Positions 32,997 through 43,137 of a DNA stretch of 64,000 nucleotides are shown here, piece after piece (within the stretch, counting starts at the first letter, position 1; every line of letters starts with the position of its first letter). Location of the stretch: the NCBI RefSeq assembly GCF_008973665.1, contig NZ_WACP01000008.1, positions 13,752 to 77,751 on the forward strand, written 5' to 3'. The position numbers and the translations under genes are program-made. The notes under the pieces are model-generated. The model had not been told where the DNA came from. It saw only the letters and a list, made by a program, of their open reading frames with translations, and searched no databases. This DNA is from Paenibacillus tengchongensis (GTDB taxonomy: Bacteria; Bacillota; Bacilli; Paenibacillales; Paenibacillaceae).

Positions 32997-33750
32997 TTTA
33001 ATCCGGGCCGAACTGTTCAAGCTGCGCAAGAACGGAGCGTTCTGGACGCTGCTCAGCACCCTGTTTCTTCTCTCGCTCGCGTACCCTCTGCTGAATTATT
33101 TTGATCACAAGTCAAACGGCGAACCGCAGATGACGGGTGCTGAATTCTTCATCACTTTCACAGCGAGCAACGCCCATGTGATCAAATTCGGCGTGGCGAT
33201 TCTGGCCGGCTTCTTCATCTGCACCGAATATTCCTCGGGTGTCATGAAGACCATCGCCTCATCCGGGAATACAAGGTGGCGGCTGTTCACAGCGAAGCTG
33301 ATTGTATTTGCCGCCGGAGCGATGGCGGCTTCGCTGGTCTTTCCGGTCGTAGGTACCGCAGAAGTCACGCTGCTGTCGGGCTTCGGGCATCTGCCGGAGG
33401 GCAGCGCCGCTTCTCTGATCCCCCGGGCACTGGGATTAACGCTGTTATATTCGGCCGCCTTTGCAGCGATGGGGGCGATGTTCGCCGTGCTCCTGACCGA
33501 CAGCGACAAGACGGTCAGTGTGCTGCTGGTCTTTTTTATGCTGATGGATACACTCTGGATCGCCTTAGGCACCAAGATCGCGATAGTTGCGGATTTGCAC
33601 GATTATTCGATCTTCAAGCTGTCGGTGGAGATCGGCAAGCCCGTGATTGACAGCGGGGACTGGCCGGCACTTGTGCTGGTGCCTTTGCTGACGATGGCTC
33701 TGTCGGCAGTGCTGGGCATTCTGGCGTTCCGCAGAAAAGAAATTAAATAA
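32989..33750 (+). CDS. ABC-2 type permease (BcrB-like)
   Basis: This 253-residue protein has six predicted membrane segments, beginning MYNLIRAELFKLRKNGAFWTLLSTLFLLSLAYPLL. The opening basic amphipathic helix is usual for BcrB/NosY-type ABC-2 permeases. Its start overlaps the ATPase stop by 8 bp. It forms the membrane half of the predicted peptide-antibiotic resistance transporter. Confidence 0.9.
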   Translation: MYNLIRAELFKLRKNGAFWTLLSTLFLLSLAYPLLNYFDHKSNGEPQMTGAEFFITFTASNAHVIKFGVAILAGFFICTEYSSGVMKTIASSGNTRWRLFTAKLIVFAAGAMAASLVFPVVGTAEVTLLSGFGHLPEGSAASLIPRALGLTLLYSAAFAAMGAMFAVLLTDSDKTVSVLLVFFMLMDTLWIALGTKIAIVADLHDYSIFKLSVEIGKPVIDSGDWPALVLVPLLTMALSAVLGILAFRRKEIK

Positions 33751-33768
33751 CAGACGGGAGGGCGGGAG

Positions 33769-34683
33769 ATGCTGGTCCTGATGATTCTTTTGGCTGCGGC
33801 CGTGGTCCTCCTGCTTGCCCGGATATGGAGCTTAAGGCGTGAAATGAGGCGGATGACCGAGCAATTGCGTCTATACAACGACCGGGCAACCGGCAAAAAA
33901 ATCGACGTCGCCTTATTCGACCGGCGGCTTGAAGCGCTTGCGGAACAAATTAACCGCCAATCCGGCTTATTTGTTGAAGCGGAAGCCCGCCGCAGACGGG
34001 TTGAGCATGAATTCCGGCAGGCGGTGGCGAACATTTCCCATGATATCCGTACTCCGCTGACCTCTATTCTCGGCTATATTCAGCTGCTGGAGCCGGAATC
34101 CATTACGCCGGAGGAGAAGCGCGAATATGTCGCTTATGCCAAGAACCGGACGAAACGGCTCCAATCGCTTCTGGGCGATTTCTTCGAGCTTTCTGTCATT
34201 GAATCGCTCGATTATCCCCTGCAAACCGAGAAGCTGAACATGACCGCACTGCTCTCCGACATTCTGGTGGGCTTGTACGATTCGTTCAATGAACAGGGCA
34301 TTACGCCTGACATCCGGTTGCCGGGGGACCATGTGTACATTTACGCCGACGAATCGGCGGTGCGCAGAGTGGTCGAGAATCTGCTGGTCAACACCCTCAA
34401 GCATGCGGGAGGAGGGGTAGAGATATGTTTTACCGCGCAGGGGGAGGCTGCTGAATTGACGATCGCAAACGATGCCAAGGCATTGGCGGGAAGCGATGTC
34501 AGCCTCTTGTTTGACCGGTTCTATACCGCAGACCGCACCCGGTCCGCCCAGTCCTCGGGGCTCGGCCTCTCCATCGCCAAAAGCCTGATGATCAAGATGG
34601 AGGGCGCGCTAACGGCGGAACTGGACGGGGAGCGGCTGACGATGGTCTGCCGGTGGAAGGCGGGAAGCGGGGGGCCTGCCTAG
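33769..34683 (+). CDS. Sensor histidine kinase of the BcrAB-type module
   Basis: This 304-residue protein has one N-terminal membrane helix (MLVLMILLAAAVVLLLARIW) and no extracellular sensor domain. The phospho-acceptor His lies in NISHDIRTPLTSILGYIQ (about residue 93), and the ATPase domain has N, G1 (LGLSIAK) and related boxes. The absence of an input domain suggests that it senses drug flux through the transporter, as in Bce-type systems (family knowledge). It ends the operon before a terminator. Confidence 0.92.
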   Translation: MLVLMILLAAAVVLLLARIWSLRREMRRMTEQLRLYNDRATGKKIDVALFDRRLEALAEQINRQSGLFVEAEARRRRVEHEFRQAVANISHDIRTPLTSILGYIQLLEPESITPEEKREYVAYAKNRTKRLQSLLGDFFELSVIESLDYPLQTEKLNMTALLSDILVGLYDSFNEQGITPDIRLPGDHVYIYADESAVRRVVENLLVNTLKHAGGGVEICFTAQGEAAELTIANDAKALAGSDVSLLFDRFYTADRTRSAQSSGLGLSIAKSLMIKMEGALTAELDGERLTMVCRWKAGSGGPA

Positions 34684-34760
34684 CGTGCGGACAGGTGCCC
34701 AGCCTCCACCGAAGCTGGTCAGCGGATCCTTAAATATGCAGTTTCAGAGCTGAGACACAC

Positions 34761-34800
34761 AACAAGCGTCCGGGCCGGCAGGCACAGGACGCTTGTTTGG
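34761..34800. terminator. Bidirectional terminator
   Basis: AACAAGCGTCC and GGACGCTTGTT form an 11-bp perfect stem with a 15-nt loop, between convergent genes. Confidence 0.82.
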
Positions 34801-34841
34801 CATAGCGGGTGAGGTCAGGGCCGGGGAGTCCGGCGCAGGAG

Positions 34842-36629
34842 TCACTCTACCCAAGGCACCAGATGGGGATTCTGGTCGAGGATGGATTCGTACTGCTCCT
34901 TCCAGCCATATTGCGCATCGGGGTCTAGCAGCATGTAGCGCAGATATTTGTCCAGCCGGTACTCCGGCCGCGACCAGCCGAGATGCTTGATGCGCAGGTT
35001 GCTGAGCTGATGCGGCAACTCAAAAATATTTTCCGGCAGCCGTCCGCAATGCTGGGGCAGGTTGTTCCACGTATAAGGGAAATGCTCGCGGTAGCGGATC
35101 AGAAACGGGCGGTAGCTCTGATGGGCGCGCCAGTAGGCGTCCTCCCGGTATTGATTGTCGTCCCAGAAATCGTACAGCCGGAAGCAGAACAAGTCACAGG
35201 ATTCTTCGCGCAGCAGGGTCTCAACCTCCGAAGCAAAGCTCTGCTCGAACAGCTCGTCGGCATCAAGACTGAGAATCCACTCGGGATTACTCTTCACTGT
35301 CTCTTCCCACTGCTGCTTGCGCAGCTCGGCTTCGTTGCTGAATTTCGAGACGGTGTTCTGCACCAGCCGCAGCGGGATGCCCTCCAGCTCCGCGCGGCAG
35401 ATGGCCACCGTGTCATCGGTGCTCCCGTCGTCGATAATGACCGCTTCATCGATATAGTTGCGGTGCTCGCGCAGTACCTGCCGCAGAAATCGCCCGCCTT
35501 CGTTCTTGACGACCATGCTCAGCGTAAGCTTAGGGCGCTTGCGGTGTGCGTCTGCGCTTGCAGCCTGTGTGAAGCTTGGTTCGCCCTGCGGCTGAACGGC
35601 AGCCTCGAAGGGAACCGCCGGGGTCCCTTGCGGCTGAATAGAATCGTCTGCATAGCCGGACGGCTTAGAGGACGAATCAGAGGAGAGCACTTCGTCATCC
35701 CGCTCCGGCGCTCCGGATGCTACCGGCGGAGCAGCGCTGTCGTCCGCAGCAGGAGGGCTGCCTGCCCCTGCCGAGTCTTCGCCCGCAGCCCAGGCAACGC
35801 CCTCGCTCCGCGCCTGCGGCGAGGTCAGCCGCAGATAATCGCCGACCTTGGCCAGGTCGCTGTCCCGGTACAGGTGCAGCGCCGGATAATGGGTATCGAC
35901 ATAGAGCGGGATACCGAGCGCGGCGGCGCGGATGCAGAAGTGCCGGTCCTCGCCCCAGTAAGAAATATTCTTAATGGGGTCGAAGCTGACCCCGGAGAGA
36001 ATGGCCCGGCGGCTGATCAGGGTACAGGCGCCCAGGCCGCCGACCTCATATACGCCGGGGTGCTGCAGCTTATTCAGAAAATCATGAAATCTGCGGTTGA
36101 TTTCCTCCTGGCCGAGCTGCTCGCCGGGAAGCGCCTCCCATTGGTTGTACTCGTCATGCATCCACACCTGCGGCTGAAGCATGGTGTCCGGCTGCCACTG
36201 GGTCCAGAAAATTTCCGAGACGATATCCCTGTCCATGCGGATCAGATGACTCACCGTACCGGGGTGTAGCAGCAAGTCGGAATCGATCAGGAACAGGTAG
36301 TCGTACTCAAACACTTCGGCCCGGCGGATCATCAGGTTCTTAAAGCCGGCGACCTTCCAGATCAGTGCCGAATTCCAGTAGTGGGTGGTGTCATTGCGGA
36401 TATACGCGTCACGCACGCCGGAGGATTGAAGAAAGACGGACGGCTCCTGGTCCGCGAACTCCCGGAGCAGCCGGCTGGAAGCCTCATCGTCATTATCATC
36501 AATGAAATAGAAATCAAGCGTGAAGTTATCGCGGTGCAGCCGCCGCAGCGAAGCCAGGAATTGCTCCAGGATTTGCGGCTTTTGGTGAATCGGACTGCCC
36601 AGCAGCACCCGTTTCGGCGTTCTCCTCAC
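34842..36629 (-). CDS. Tandem GT2-family glycosyltransferase
   Basis: This protein has 595 residues from GTG 36629, behind AAGGAAGTGAGA. The N-terminal GT-A-like domain (1-270; FYFIDDNDDEASSRLL, FLIDSDLLLHPG, ISYWGEDRHFCIRAAALG) resembles glycan-processing glycosyltransferases with a DxD-type motif. A linker (about 275-365) is rich in Ala, Ser, Pro, Asp and Gln. The second domain is a classic GT2 (LSMVVKNEGGRFL, IDDGSTDDT, LSLDADELF). There is no signal peptide or membrane helix. Probable substrates are cell-surface or spore glycans such as the collagen-like stalk; this is speculation. It is not obviously in an operon. Confidence 0.88.
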   Translation of the reverse strand: MRRTPKRVLLGSPIHQKPQILEQFLASLRRLHRDNFTLDFYFIDDNDDEASSRLLREFADQEPSVFLQSSGVRDAYIRNDTTHYWNSALIWKVAGFKNLMIRRAEVFEYDYLFLIDSDLLLHPGTVSHLIRMDRDIVSEIFWTQWQPDTMLQPQVWMHDEYNQWEALPGEQLGQEEINRRFHDFLNKLQHPGVYEVGGLGACTLISRRAILSGVSFDPIKNISYWGEDRHFCIRAAALGIPLYVDTHYPALHLYRDSDLAKVGDYLRLTSPQARSEGVAWAAGEDSAGAGSPPAADDSAAPPVASGAPERDDEVLSSDSSSKPSGYADDSIQPQGTPAVPFEAAVQPQGEPSFTQAASADAHRKRPKLTLSMVVKNEGGRFLRQVLREHRNYIDEAVIIDDGSTDDTVAICRAELEGIPLRLVQNTVSKFSNEAELRKQQWEETVKSNPEWILSLDADELFEQSFASEVETLLREESCDLFCFRLYDFWDDNQYREDAYWRAHQSYRPFLIRYREHFPYTWNNLPQHCGRLPENIFELPHQLSNLRIKHLGWSRPEYRLDKYLRYMLLDPDAQYGWKEQYESILDQNPHLVPWVE

Positions 36630-36852
36630 CGCTTCTCACTTCCTTGCAGGGTCAACATGAATAGAACATCCCCTCGGATTCACAATTACGGATATGAATT
36701 ATATGTATTCAATATATTTTGAGAGGTACTAGACTAAACCTTATTTTTTGTTATGGGAAAGGGAATTTATGGGTTGGTCTCCGGAAGGGACAGTGGTGTA
36801 CAATACCGCTATCAGGAAAACCATTACACCATAGAGAGAGAGGAGCGGCCCC

Positions 36853-37071
36853 ATGGAACAATCTCCGCTGACAGTACAGCAGCTGATCGATATCCTGCTG
36901 GCGATGAATCCGCGCGCTGAAGTGAGCTGGTTCGATACGGAAGCCGGGGCATACCGGCCGCTGGGAGACGAGGATATCGAGGAGGTCTATGCGCCGCAGC
37001 AGGCTGCCAAGACAGCAGTACAGATCGGAGGGCCGGCCCGGCCTGAAGCGATAAGGGAGGCGGAGAGATGA
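36853..37071 (+). CDS. Small hypothetical protein coupled to cyclophilin
   Basis: This 72-residue protein starts behind GAGAGAGAGGAGCGG. It is acidic and soluble: SPLTVQQLIDILLAMNPRAEVSWFDTEAGAYRPL resembles short proteins that often precede other genes in Paenibacillus, but I know no function. Its stop overlaps the cyclophilin start (ATGA), so the two are co-translated. Confidence 0.75.
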   Translation: MEQSPLTVQQLIDILLAMNPRAEVSWFDTEAGAYRPLGDEDIEEVYAPQQAAKTAVQIGGPARPEAIREAER

Positions 37072-37511
37072 AGCTTGCTTCCATTACTCTGGCCCAAGGC
37101 CAAGAGATCCGGCTTGAACTTTACGGGCTTGACGCTCCCGGCACCGTGGCCAACTTCGAAAGCTTGGCGAACAGCGGCTTCTACAACGGTCTGAAATTCC
37201 AGCGTGTGGTACGCGGGTTCGTGGCCCAGGGCGGCTGCCCTGACGGCAACGGGCGCGGCGGCACCGCGAAGATCCCCTGCGAGACGCAGAATAACCCGCA
37301 CAAGCATGTGCGCGGGGCCTTGTCGATGGCGCATTTCGGCCCGAATACCGGCAGCTGCCAATTCTTCATCTGTTACGATACCTTTGAGTATTTGGACGGG
37401 TGGCATACAGTATTCGGACGGGTGACGGAAGGTATGGAGCAGGTGGACGCGCTTAGGCGCGGCGATATTATAAAGGAAGTAAAGGTATGGGACCAGCCTG
37501 TGGTAGTCTGA
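37068..37511 (+). CDS. Peptidyl-prolyl cis-trans isomerase, cyclophilin type
   Basis: This 147-residue cytoplasmic cyclophilin carries FYNGLKFQRVVRGFVAQGG (catalytic Arg in FQRV), GALSMAHFGPNTGSCQFFIC and LDGWHTVFGRV, the core active-site and substrate-pocket motifs. It catalyses proline isomerisation during protein folding. It is coupled to the small upstream gene and followed by the promoter of the peptide transporter. Confidence 0.94.
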   Translation: MKLASITLAQGQEIRLELYGLDAPGTVANFESLANSGFYNGLKFQRVVRGFVAQGGCPDGNGRGGTAKIPCETQNNPHKHVRGALSMAHFGPNTGSCQFFICYDTFEYLDGWHTVFGRVTEGMEQVDALRRGDIIKEVKVWDQPVVV

Positions 37512-37554
37512 AAACATCGTTTCCTGCAAGTTTCATTATTTTTAAAACAATGCC

Positions 37555-37583
37555 TTGTAATTCCTAGTATTCCGATATATAAT
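37555..37583 (+). promoter_or_regulatory. Sigma-A promoter of the peptide ABC operon
   Basis: TTGTAA, 17 bp, TATAAT. The first gene starts 51 bp downstream. Confidence 0.78.
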
Positions 37584-37633
37584 TCAGAAACAGTGATAAA
37601 ACTCACATATACAGTCATAAAGGAGAGAGAGAC

Positions 37634-39250
37634 ATGCGCAAAGGGTTTTCAGGGGTAGTCATGTTATTATTGTTAGCGGTAATGATTAGCGCTTGCTCCG
37701 GCAACAACAATGCAAGTGCACCGAATACAAGTGAATCTCCGGCGGAATCGCAGCAGCCTGCTGCAAGCGAAGGGCCGAAGGACGGAGGGAATCTGATCAT
37801 CGGCGTGGCCAGTGATCCCGTGCTCCTGAATCCGAACTATGCCGGCGACCGCGTCAGCCTGACGATTGACCAGGCGCTGTATGCGCCGCTGTTCCAGGTG
37901 AACAATGGGGAGAAAACATACTATCTGGCGGAAAGCCTGACTCCGTCTGAAGATAACCTGACTTATACATTGAAGCTGAAGGATGGGCTTACCTGGCATG
38001 ACGGCGAGAAGCTGACGGCCGACGACGTGGTATTCACGATCGACAGCATTCTCGACGAGAAGCAGAACAGCTTCCTGAGAGCGAATTTCCTGATTGGCGA
38101 CAAGCCGATTACAGCAACGAAGGTTGACGATCTGACCGTAGAATTCAAGCTCCCGCAGGTGGCGCCGGCCTTTGAAGCGACTCTGGTGCAGGTGTCCCCG
38201 ATTCCGAAGCATATCTTTGAGAACGAAGCCGACATTGAGAAAAGCACCAAGAACGCTGCTCCTGTAGGCTCCGGTCCGTTCAAGTTCAAAGAGTACAAAG
38301 CGGGCGAATATTTGACGCTGGAACGCTTTGACAACTACTTTGGCGGCAAGCCGTACTTGGACTCCGTGACTTACCGGATCGCCAAGGATACTAACGCAGC
38401 AAACCTCGCCCTGCAGAACGGTGAAATCAATGTGCAGTATCTGGATCCGAAGGATGTGGCAACCATTGAAGCCACGAATAATTTTGAAATTCTGCCGTAC
38501 AGCGAAGGCCGTCTGTCTTACCTGATGTTTAATGCAGGCAGCGACACCGGCGCCCTTGCCAAGAAGGAAGTCCGCCAAGCGCTGTCCCTGGCGCTGAGCC
38601 GCGACGAGATCATTCAGACGGCTTACACTTCAACCGAATATGCTGATCCGGCCAAGTCCTTCCTGACTCCGGATGCGCTGTATCATACGAATGATGTAAC
38701 CAGCTTCGACAACGACCCGGCCAAAGCCAAGGAAATGCTGGCAGCCGCAGGCGTAAGCAACCTGAAGCTGAGATTTATTGTACAGAGCGGCAATAAAGCG
38801 CAGGAAGCCATCTCGCTGTATGTTCAGCAGAAGCTGAAGGAAATCGGCGTGGAAGTAGAACTGCAGAGCATGGACTCCTCCGCATGGGTGCAGAAGTTCA
38901 TCGACCTGAACGCAAGCGACTATGAACTGGCACTGACCGGTTACATCATGGGCTATGACCCGGATGCTTACCGCATTCTGTTCACAACCGGAGCGTCCTC
39001 CAACTACACCCGCTACTCGAACAGCGAAGTGGATCAGCTGCTGAACGACGGTGCAGGCGAAGCCGATCCGGCCAAGCGTGCCGAAATTTATACTAAGGCG
39101 CAGCAGATCATTGCCGAGGATGCACCGATCTATCCGATTGCCTACACCAAGACAGTCGTAGCGGTATCCAAGCAATACGGCGGTATTGACGAAGCCGTGC
39201 TGAAGCCGGTCGTCATCTTCGAGGACCTGTCCAAGATCTATCTGAAATAA
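37634..39250 (+). CDS. Peptide-binding lipoprotein of an Opp/Dpp-type ABC transporter
   Basis: This 538-residue protein has a lipoprotein signal with lipobox MISAC (Cys21), then a Ser/Asn/Gln-rich tether. The binding domain is of bacterial extracellular solute-binding family 5 (GGNLIIGVASDPVLLNPNYAGD; LTYTLKLKDGLTWHDGEKLTADDVVFTID; VRQALSLALSRDEI). It captures oligopeptides or a similar ligand and hands them to the four-gene translocator downstream. The gap of 84 bp before the first permease is longer than the others in the operon and may hold a partial mRNA-processing or attenuation site (AGCTGGCGGG / CCAGCTT is a possible hairpin). Confidence 0.93.
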   Translation: MRKGFSGVVMLLLLAVMISACSGNNNASAPNTSESPAESQQPAASEGPKDGGNLIIGVASDPVLLNPNYAGDRVSLTIDQALYAPLFQVNNGEKTYYLAESLTPSEDNLTYTLKLKDGLTWHDGEKLTADDVVFTIDSILDEKQNSFLRANFLIGDKPITATKVDDLTVEFKLPQVAPAFEATLVQVSPIPKHIFENEADIEKSTKNAAPVGSGPFKFKEYKAGEYLTLERFDNYFGGKPYLDSVTYRIAKDTNAANLALQNGEINVQYLDPKDVATIEATNNFEILPYSEGRLSYLMFNAGSDTGALAKKEVRQALSLALSRDEIIQTAYTSTEYADPAKSFLTPDALYHTNDVTSFDNDPAKAKEMLAAAGVSNLKLRFIVQSGNKAQEAISLYVQQKLKEIGVEVELQSMDSSAWVQKFIDLNASDYELALTGYIMGYDPDAYRILFTTGASSNYTRYSNSEVDQLLNDGAGEADPAKRAEIYTKAQQIIAEDAPIYPIAYTKTVVAVSKQYGGIDEAVLKPVVIFEDLSKIYLK

Positions 39251-39334
39251 TTGTTAAACCAAATAAGCACGGCAAAGATAAGCTGGCGGGTCCAGCTTAT
39301 TTTTGCCTGATCAAGAAGCTGGGAGAATCCGCGT

Positions 39335-40285
39335 ATGAGACAACTCATCGTTCGAAGATTGCTGCAGACGGTGCCGATGCTGTTCTTCGTATCGGTCGTC
39401 TGCTTTGCCATGATCAAGCTGGCTCCGGGTGATCCGGTGCTCTCTTTCGTGACGCCCAATATGCATGCCGACGATATCGAACGGATCCGTCATAACCTAG
39501 GCCTCGACAAACCTGCCTATGTGCAGTATTTCCTGTGGCTGAAAGAGATTGTGCAGGGGGATTTCGGGTATTCCCTCGTCAATCACCAGCCGGTGCTGGG
39601 CCAGATCCTGGACCGTCTGCCGGCGACCGCCGGGCTGATGGGCAGCGCGATTGCGCTCGCCGTTCTGCTTGCGATTCCGCTGGGTCTCATTGCCGGCGCC
39701 AACCGCAACCGCTGGGCGGATAAATTAATTAATCTGGTCGCTTACATCGGCATATCGGTTCCGCTGTTCTGGCTGGCCATTCTGCTGATGTATCTGTTCG
39801 CGATCAAACTGCATCTGCTGCCGAGCATGGGCATGCGCACGATCGGCGTAGAGTCGGCGTGGGATGTCGTGAAGCACGGCATTCTGCCGTGTATGGTGCT
39901 GGCGTTCGGCTTTCTGGCCAGCTATGTGCGGTATATCCGTTCCAGCACCATCGGGCAGCTGAAGGAGGAATACGTTCAGATTCAGTACGCCTTCGGCTCC
40001 AAGAAATCGACGATTCTGTTCCGTCATGTCCTGAAGCATGTGCTGCTGCCGGTCATCACGCTGCTAGGCATGTCCATGGGCGATCTGGTGGCTGGGGCAA
40101 TTGTCACAGAGACCGTCTTCTCCTGGCCGGGGATCGGCTCGCTCGGGATGACGGCCGTTAAAGGTATGGACTATCCGCTCATTATGGGCATTACGCTGTT
40201 CTCTTCGCTGATGCTGATTCTGGGCAATCTGATTGCGGATATTCTCTACAGCTTTGTAGACCCGCGGATTAAACTGAAGGGGTGA
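39335..40285 (+). CDS. Peptide ABC transporter permease (DppB/OppB)
   Basis: This 316-residue permease has the standard opening MRQLIVRRLLQTVPMLFFVSVVCF and the RHNLGLDKP motif. The EAA loop lies in the C-terminal half (YVQIQYAFGSKKSTILFRHVLKH). It forms the channel with the next gene, which starts 4 bp after its stop. Confidence 0.93.
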   Translation: MRQLIVRRLLQTVPMLFFVSVVCFAMIKLAPGDPVLSFVTPNMHADDIERIRHNLGLDKPAYVQYFLWLKEIVQGDFGYSLVNHQPVLGQILDRLPATAGLMGSAIALAVLLAIPLGLIAGANRNRWADKLINLVAYIGISVPLFWLAILLMYLFAIKLHLLPSMGMRTIGVESAWDVVKHGILPCMVLAFGFLASYVRYIRSSTIGQLKEEYVQIQYAFGSKKSTILFRHVLKHVLLPVITLLGMSMGDLVAGAIVTETVFSWPGIGSLGMTAVKGMDYPLIMGITLFSSLMLILGNLIADILYSFVDPRIKLKG

Positions 40286-40289
40286 ACTC

Positions 40290-41135
40290 ATGAATCGCAG
40301 TAAATGGATAAATGTACGGAGCGAGCTGTTTGCAAGCGGCATGGGCGTCGCCGCCCTCGTAATCCTGACCGTGTTTACACTGGGGGCCATATTCGCTTTT
40401 CTGACCGGGCGTGATCCGAACACTATGGACGCCATGGTGCGGCTGACCCCGCCGGGCGCCGCCCATTGGTTCGGTACGGATGATTACGGCCGGGACTATC
40501 TGACCCGGGCGCTGTACGGCGGGCGCGTCTCGCTGCTTGTCGGCTTCGCCTCGATGATTATCGCCACCGGCATCGGGGTGCTGATCGGTGTGGTTAGCGG
40601 CTATTTTGGCGGCTGGCTGGACAGCCTGCTGATGCGGATGATTGACGTCATCACCTCGATTCCCTCCTTTCTGATTCTGCTGCTGCTCAGCGTGTTCCTG
40701 AAGCCGAGCGTCGGCAACATTATATTGATCATCGCGCTCCTGATGTGGATGAACATCGCCCGTATTATCCGGGCGGAGACGCTGACGCTGAAGGAGCGCG
40801 AATATGTGCTGTACGCCAAGGCCTCGGGCCAGAGCGCCCGCGGCATCATCTGGCGGCATATTCTGCCCGGCCTTGTGCCGACCATCATCGTCGGAGCAAC
40901 GAACAACATCGCCTCGGCGATTATGATGGAATCGTCGCTAAGCTTTCTCGGCTTCGGGGTACAGCCGCCGAACGCCACCTGGGGCAGCATGCTGAACAGC
41001 GCCCAGGGCTACATCGCCCAGGCGCCTTATCTGGCGCTCTTCCCGGGTCTGCTTATTCTGCTGACCGTGCTGAGCTTCAACGTCCTGGGCGATATTTTGC
41101 GGGTCGGCTTTGAACCGAAGCTGAACCGGAGATAG
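40290..41135 (+). CDS. Peptide ABC transporter permease (DppC/OppC)
   Basis: This 281-residue partner permease starts behind AAGGGGTG. HWFGTDDYGRDYLTRALYGGRVSL is the OppC signature, and EYVLYAKASGQSARGIIWRHILP is the EAA loop. VQPPNATWGSMLNSAQGYI is the usual C-terminal block. Confidence 0.94.
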   Translation: MNRSKWINVRSELFASGMGVAALVILTVFTLGAIFAFLTGRDPNTMDAMVRLTPPGAAHWFGTDDYGRDYLTRALYGGRVSLLVGFASMIIATGIGVLIGVVSGYFGGWLDSLLMRMIDVITSIPSFLILLLLSVFLKPSVGNIILIIALLMWMNIARIIRAETLTLKEREYVLYAKASGQSARGIIWRHILPGLVPTIIVGATNNIASAIMMESSLSFLGFGVQPPNATWGSMLNSAQGYIAQAPYLALFPGLLILLTVLSFNVLGDILRVGFEPKLNRR

Positions 41136-41147
41136 GAGTGTGACATC

Positions 41148-42161
41148 ATGACACAGCGGCTGCTGACCGTTGATAACCTTAAAGTTTCATTCGCTGCCCG
41201 CGAAGGCGAGAACCAGGCCGTACGCGGAGTCAGCTTTCATATTGATGCCGGAGAGACGCTGGGCATTGTCGGCGAGTCCGGCAGCGGCAAGAGCGTCACG
41301 GCCAAAGCGATCATGTCCTTGATTGCGCCTCCGGGCCGCATTACTTCCGGAGAGATCACCTTGGGCGGCACCAGCCTGACCGGCCTGTCCGAGAAGGAAT
41401 GGCGGCGCCTGCGCGGCAACCGGATCGCGATGGTCTTCCAGGACCCGATGACCTCGCTTAATCCGGTGAAGACGATCGGCCAGCAGCTGACGGAGGTGAT
41501 CCGCCGGCACCGCGGGCTGAAGAAGGACGCGGCCTATGCCGAGGCCGCTGAGCTGCTGCGCCAGGTCGGCATCCGCGACCCCGAGCAGCGGCTGAAGCAG
41601 TATCCCCATGAATTCAGCGGCGGGATGCGCCAGCGCGTCATGATCGCCATGGCGTTGTCCTGCAAGCCGGAGCTGCTGCTTGCCGACGAACCGACAACGG
41701 CGCTGGATGCGACGATTCAGGCGCAGATTCTGGACCTGTTCAAGGACCTGAAGGCGAACACGCAGACGGCCGTTGCGCTTATCACCCACGATCTCGGCGT
41801 AGTCGCCCAGGTCTGCACCCGTGTAATTGTGATGTACGGCGGGCTGATTATGGAAGAGGGGACGGTAGAGGATATCTTCTACCGCCCTCAGCATCCGTAC
41901 ACGATCGGCCTGCTGCGCTCGTTGCCGAAGCGCGGAGGCGGGTCGCGCGAGCGGCTCGTGCCGATCGAAGGTACGCCGCCCGATCTGCTGAACCCGCCGC
42001 CGGGCTGCCCGTTCATGGAGCGCTGCCCGCATGCGCATGCGCGCTGCGCCTCGCTGCCTCCCGTGACCGAGCTTGCGCCGGGTCACCGCACCATGTGCTG
42101 GCTGGCGGTGGAGCAGCAAGAGAAGGCTGCCGCCGGCAGTGAAGGGGGGAACGCAGAGTGA
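41148..42161 (+). CDS. Peptide ABC transporter ATPase (DppD/OppD)
   Basis: This 337-residue ATPase has Walker A GESGSGKS, signature FSGGMRQR and Walker B LLLADEP. The C-terminal oligopeptide/dipeptide domain contains a Cys cluster ([17 protein letters not shown]) that in OppD/DppD proteins can hold an iron-sulfur cluster. It overlaps the next ATPase gene by 4 bp. Confidence 0.94.
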   Translation: MTQRLLTVDNLKVSFAAREGENQAVRGVSFHIDAGETLGIVGESGSGKSVTAKAIMSLIAPPGRITSGEITLGGTSLTGLSEKEWRRLRGNRIAMVFQDPMTSLNPVKTIGQQLTEVIRRHRGLKKDAAYAEAAELLRQVGIRDPEQRLKQYPHEFSGGMRQRVMIAMALSCKPELLLADEPTTALDATIQAQILDLFKDLKANTQTAVALITHDLGVVAQVCTRVIVMYGGLIMEEGTVEDIFYRPQHPYTIGLLRSLPKRGGGSRERLVPIEGTPPDLLNPPPGCPFMERCPHAHARCASLPPVTELAPGHRTMCWLAVEQQEKAAAGSEGGNAE

Positions 42162-43078
42162 GCGACACCAACAATGTGCTTGTTGAAGTAGAGAATCTCA
42201 AAAAGCATTTCTCCAAGGGCAAGGATATGCGCGGCCGTGATACCTCCCTGCTGAAGGCGGTGGACGGTGTCAGCTTCCAGATCCGGAAGGGAGAGACCTT
42301 CGGACTGGTGGGCGAATCCGGGAGCGGCAAGTCGACGGTGGGCCGCTGCCTGCTGCGGCTGTATGATTACACGGACGGCGAGGTCCGCTTCGCCGGCCAG
42401 CCGCTCGGCGGACTGGGCGAGAAGCAGCTCAAGCCGTTCCGCAGACGGATACAGTCTATCTTCCAGGACCCGTATTCCTCGCTCAATCCGAGCCTGAATG
42501 TGCTGGAGCTGATCAGCGAGCCGATGAAGATTCACGGGCTGCACCGGGGCTCTGAGCGGAAGGAGGCGGTCCTGGAGCTGCTGACCAAGGTAGGGCTGAA
42601 GCCGGAGCATCTGTACCGCTACCCGCATGAATTCAGCGGCGGGCAGCGGCAGCGGATTTCGATCGCCCGCGCGCTGTCGGTACGCCCGGAATTCGTCGTC
42701 TGCGACGAGCCGATATCGGCGCTCGATGTGTCCATCCAGGCCCAGGTGGTCAACATGCTGGAGGATCTGCAGGCGGAGTTCGGCCTGACGTATCTGTTCA
42801 TCGCCCATGATCTGTCCATGGTGCGCCACATTTCCGACCGGATCGGCGTCATGTACGGCGGAAGGCTGGTGGAGGTGGCGGAGAGCGACGAGCTGTACGA
42901 CAACCCGCTCCATCCGTATACGAAGGCGCTGCTCTCCTCCATTCTGGAGACCGATCCGCGCAAAGCCGGCGAGCGGATTGCCTTGGACGGCTTCTCCGTC
43001 TCGCGCGGGGAAGGCGAGGCCGCTCCGCTGCGGGAGGTAAGCCCGGGCCACTATGTGGCATACGACTTTACGGAATAG
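42158..43078 (+). CDS. Peptide ABC transporter ATPase (DppF/OppF)
   Basis: This 306-residue ATPase starts with GTG inside the end of the previous gene, behind AAGGGGGGAACG. Walker A is GESGSGKST, the signature FSGGQRQR and Walker [12 protein letters not shown]. The C-terminal region is shorter than that of many OppF proteins and lacks the CPxxxxxC cluster. It completes a five-gene SBP-B-C-D-F operon. Confidence 0.93.
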   Translation: MSDTNNVLVEVENLKKHFSKGKDMRGRDTSLLKAVDGVSFQIRKGETFGLVGESGSGKSTVGRCLLRLYDYTDGEVRFAGQPLGGLGEKQLKPFRRRIQSIFQDPYSSLNPSLNVLELISEPMKIHGLHRGSERKEAVLELLTKVGLKPEHLYRYPHEFSGGQRQRISIARALSVRPEFVVCDEPISALDVSIQAQVVNMLEDLQAEFGLTYLFIAHDLSMVRHISDRIGVMYGGRLVEVAESDELYDNPLHPYTKALLSSILETDPRKAGERIALDGFSVSRGEGEAAPLREVSPGHYVAYDFTE

Positions 43079-43137
43079 TTGCGGAATTATGCTACAATCG
43101 ACATATTGATCATTACGGGTAGAGGAGGCCAGAAATC

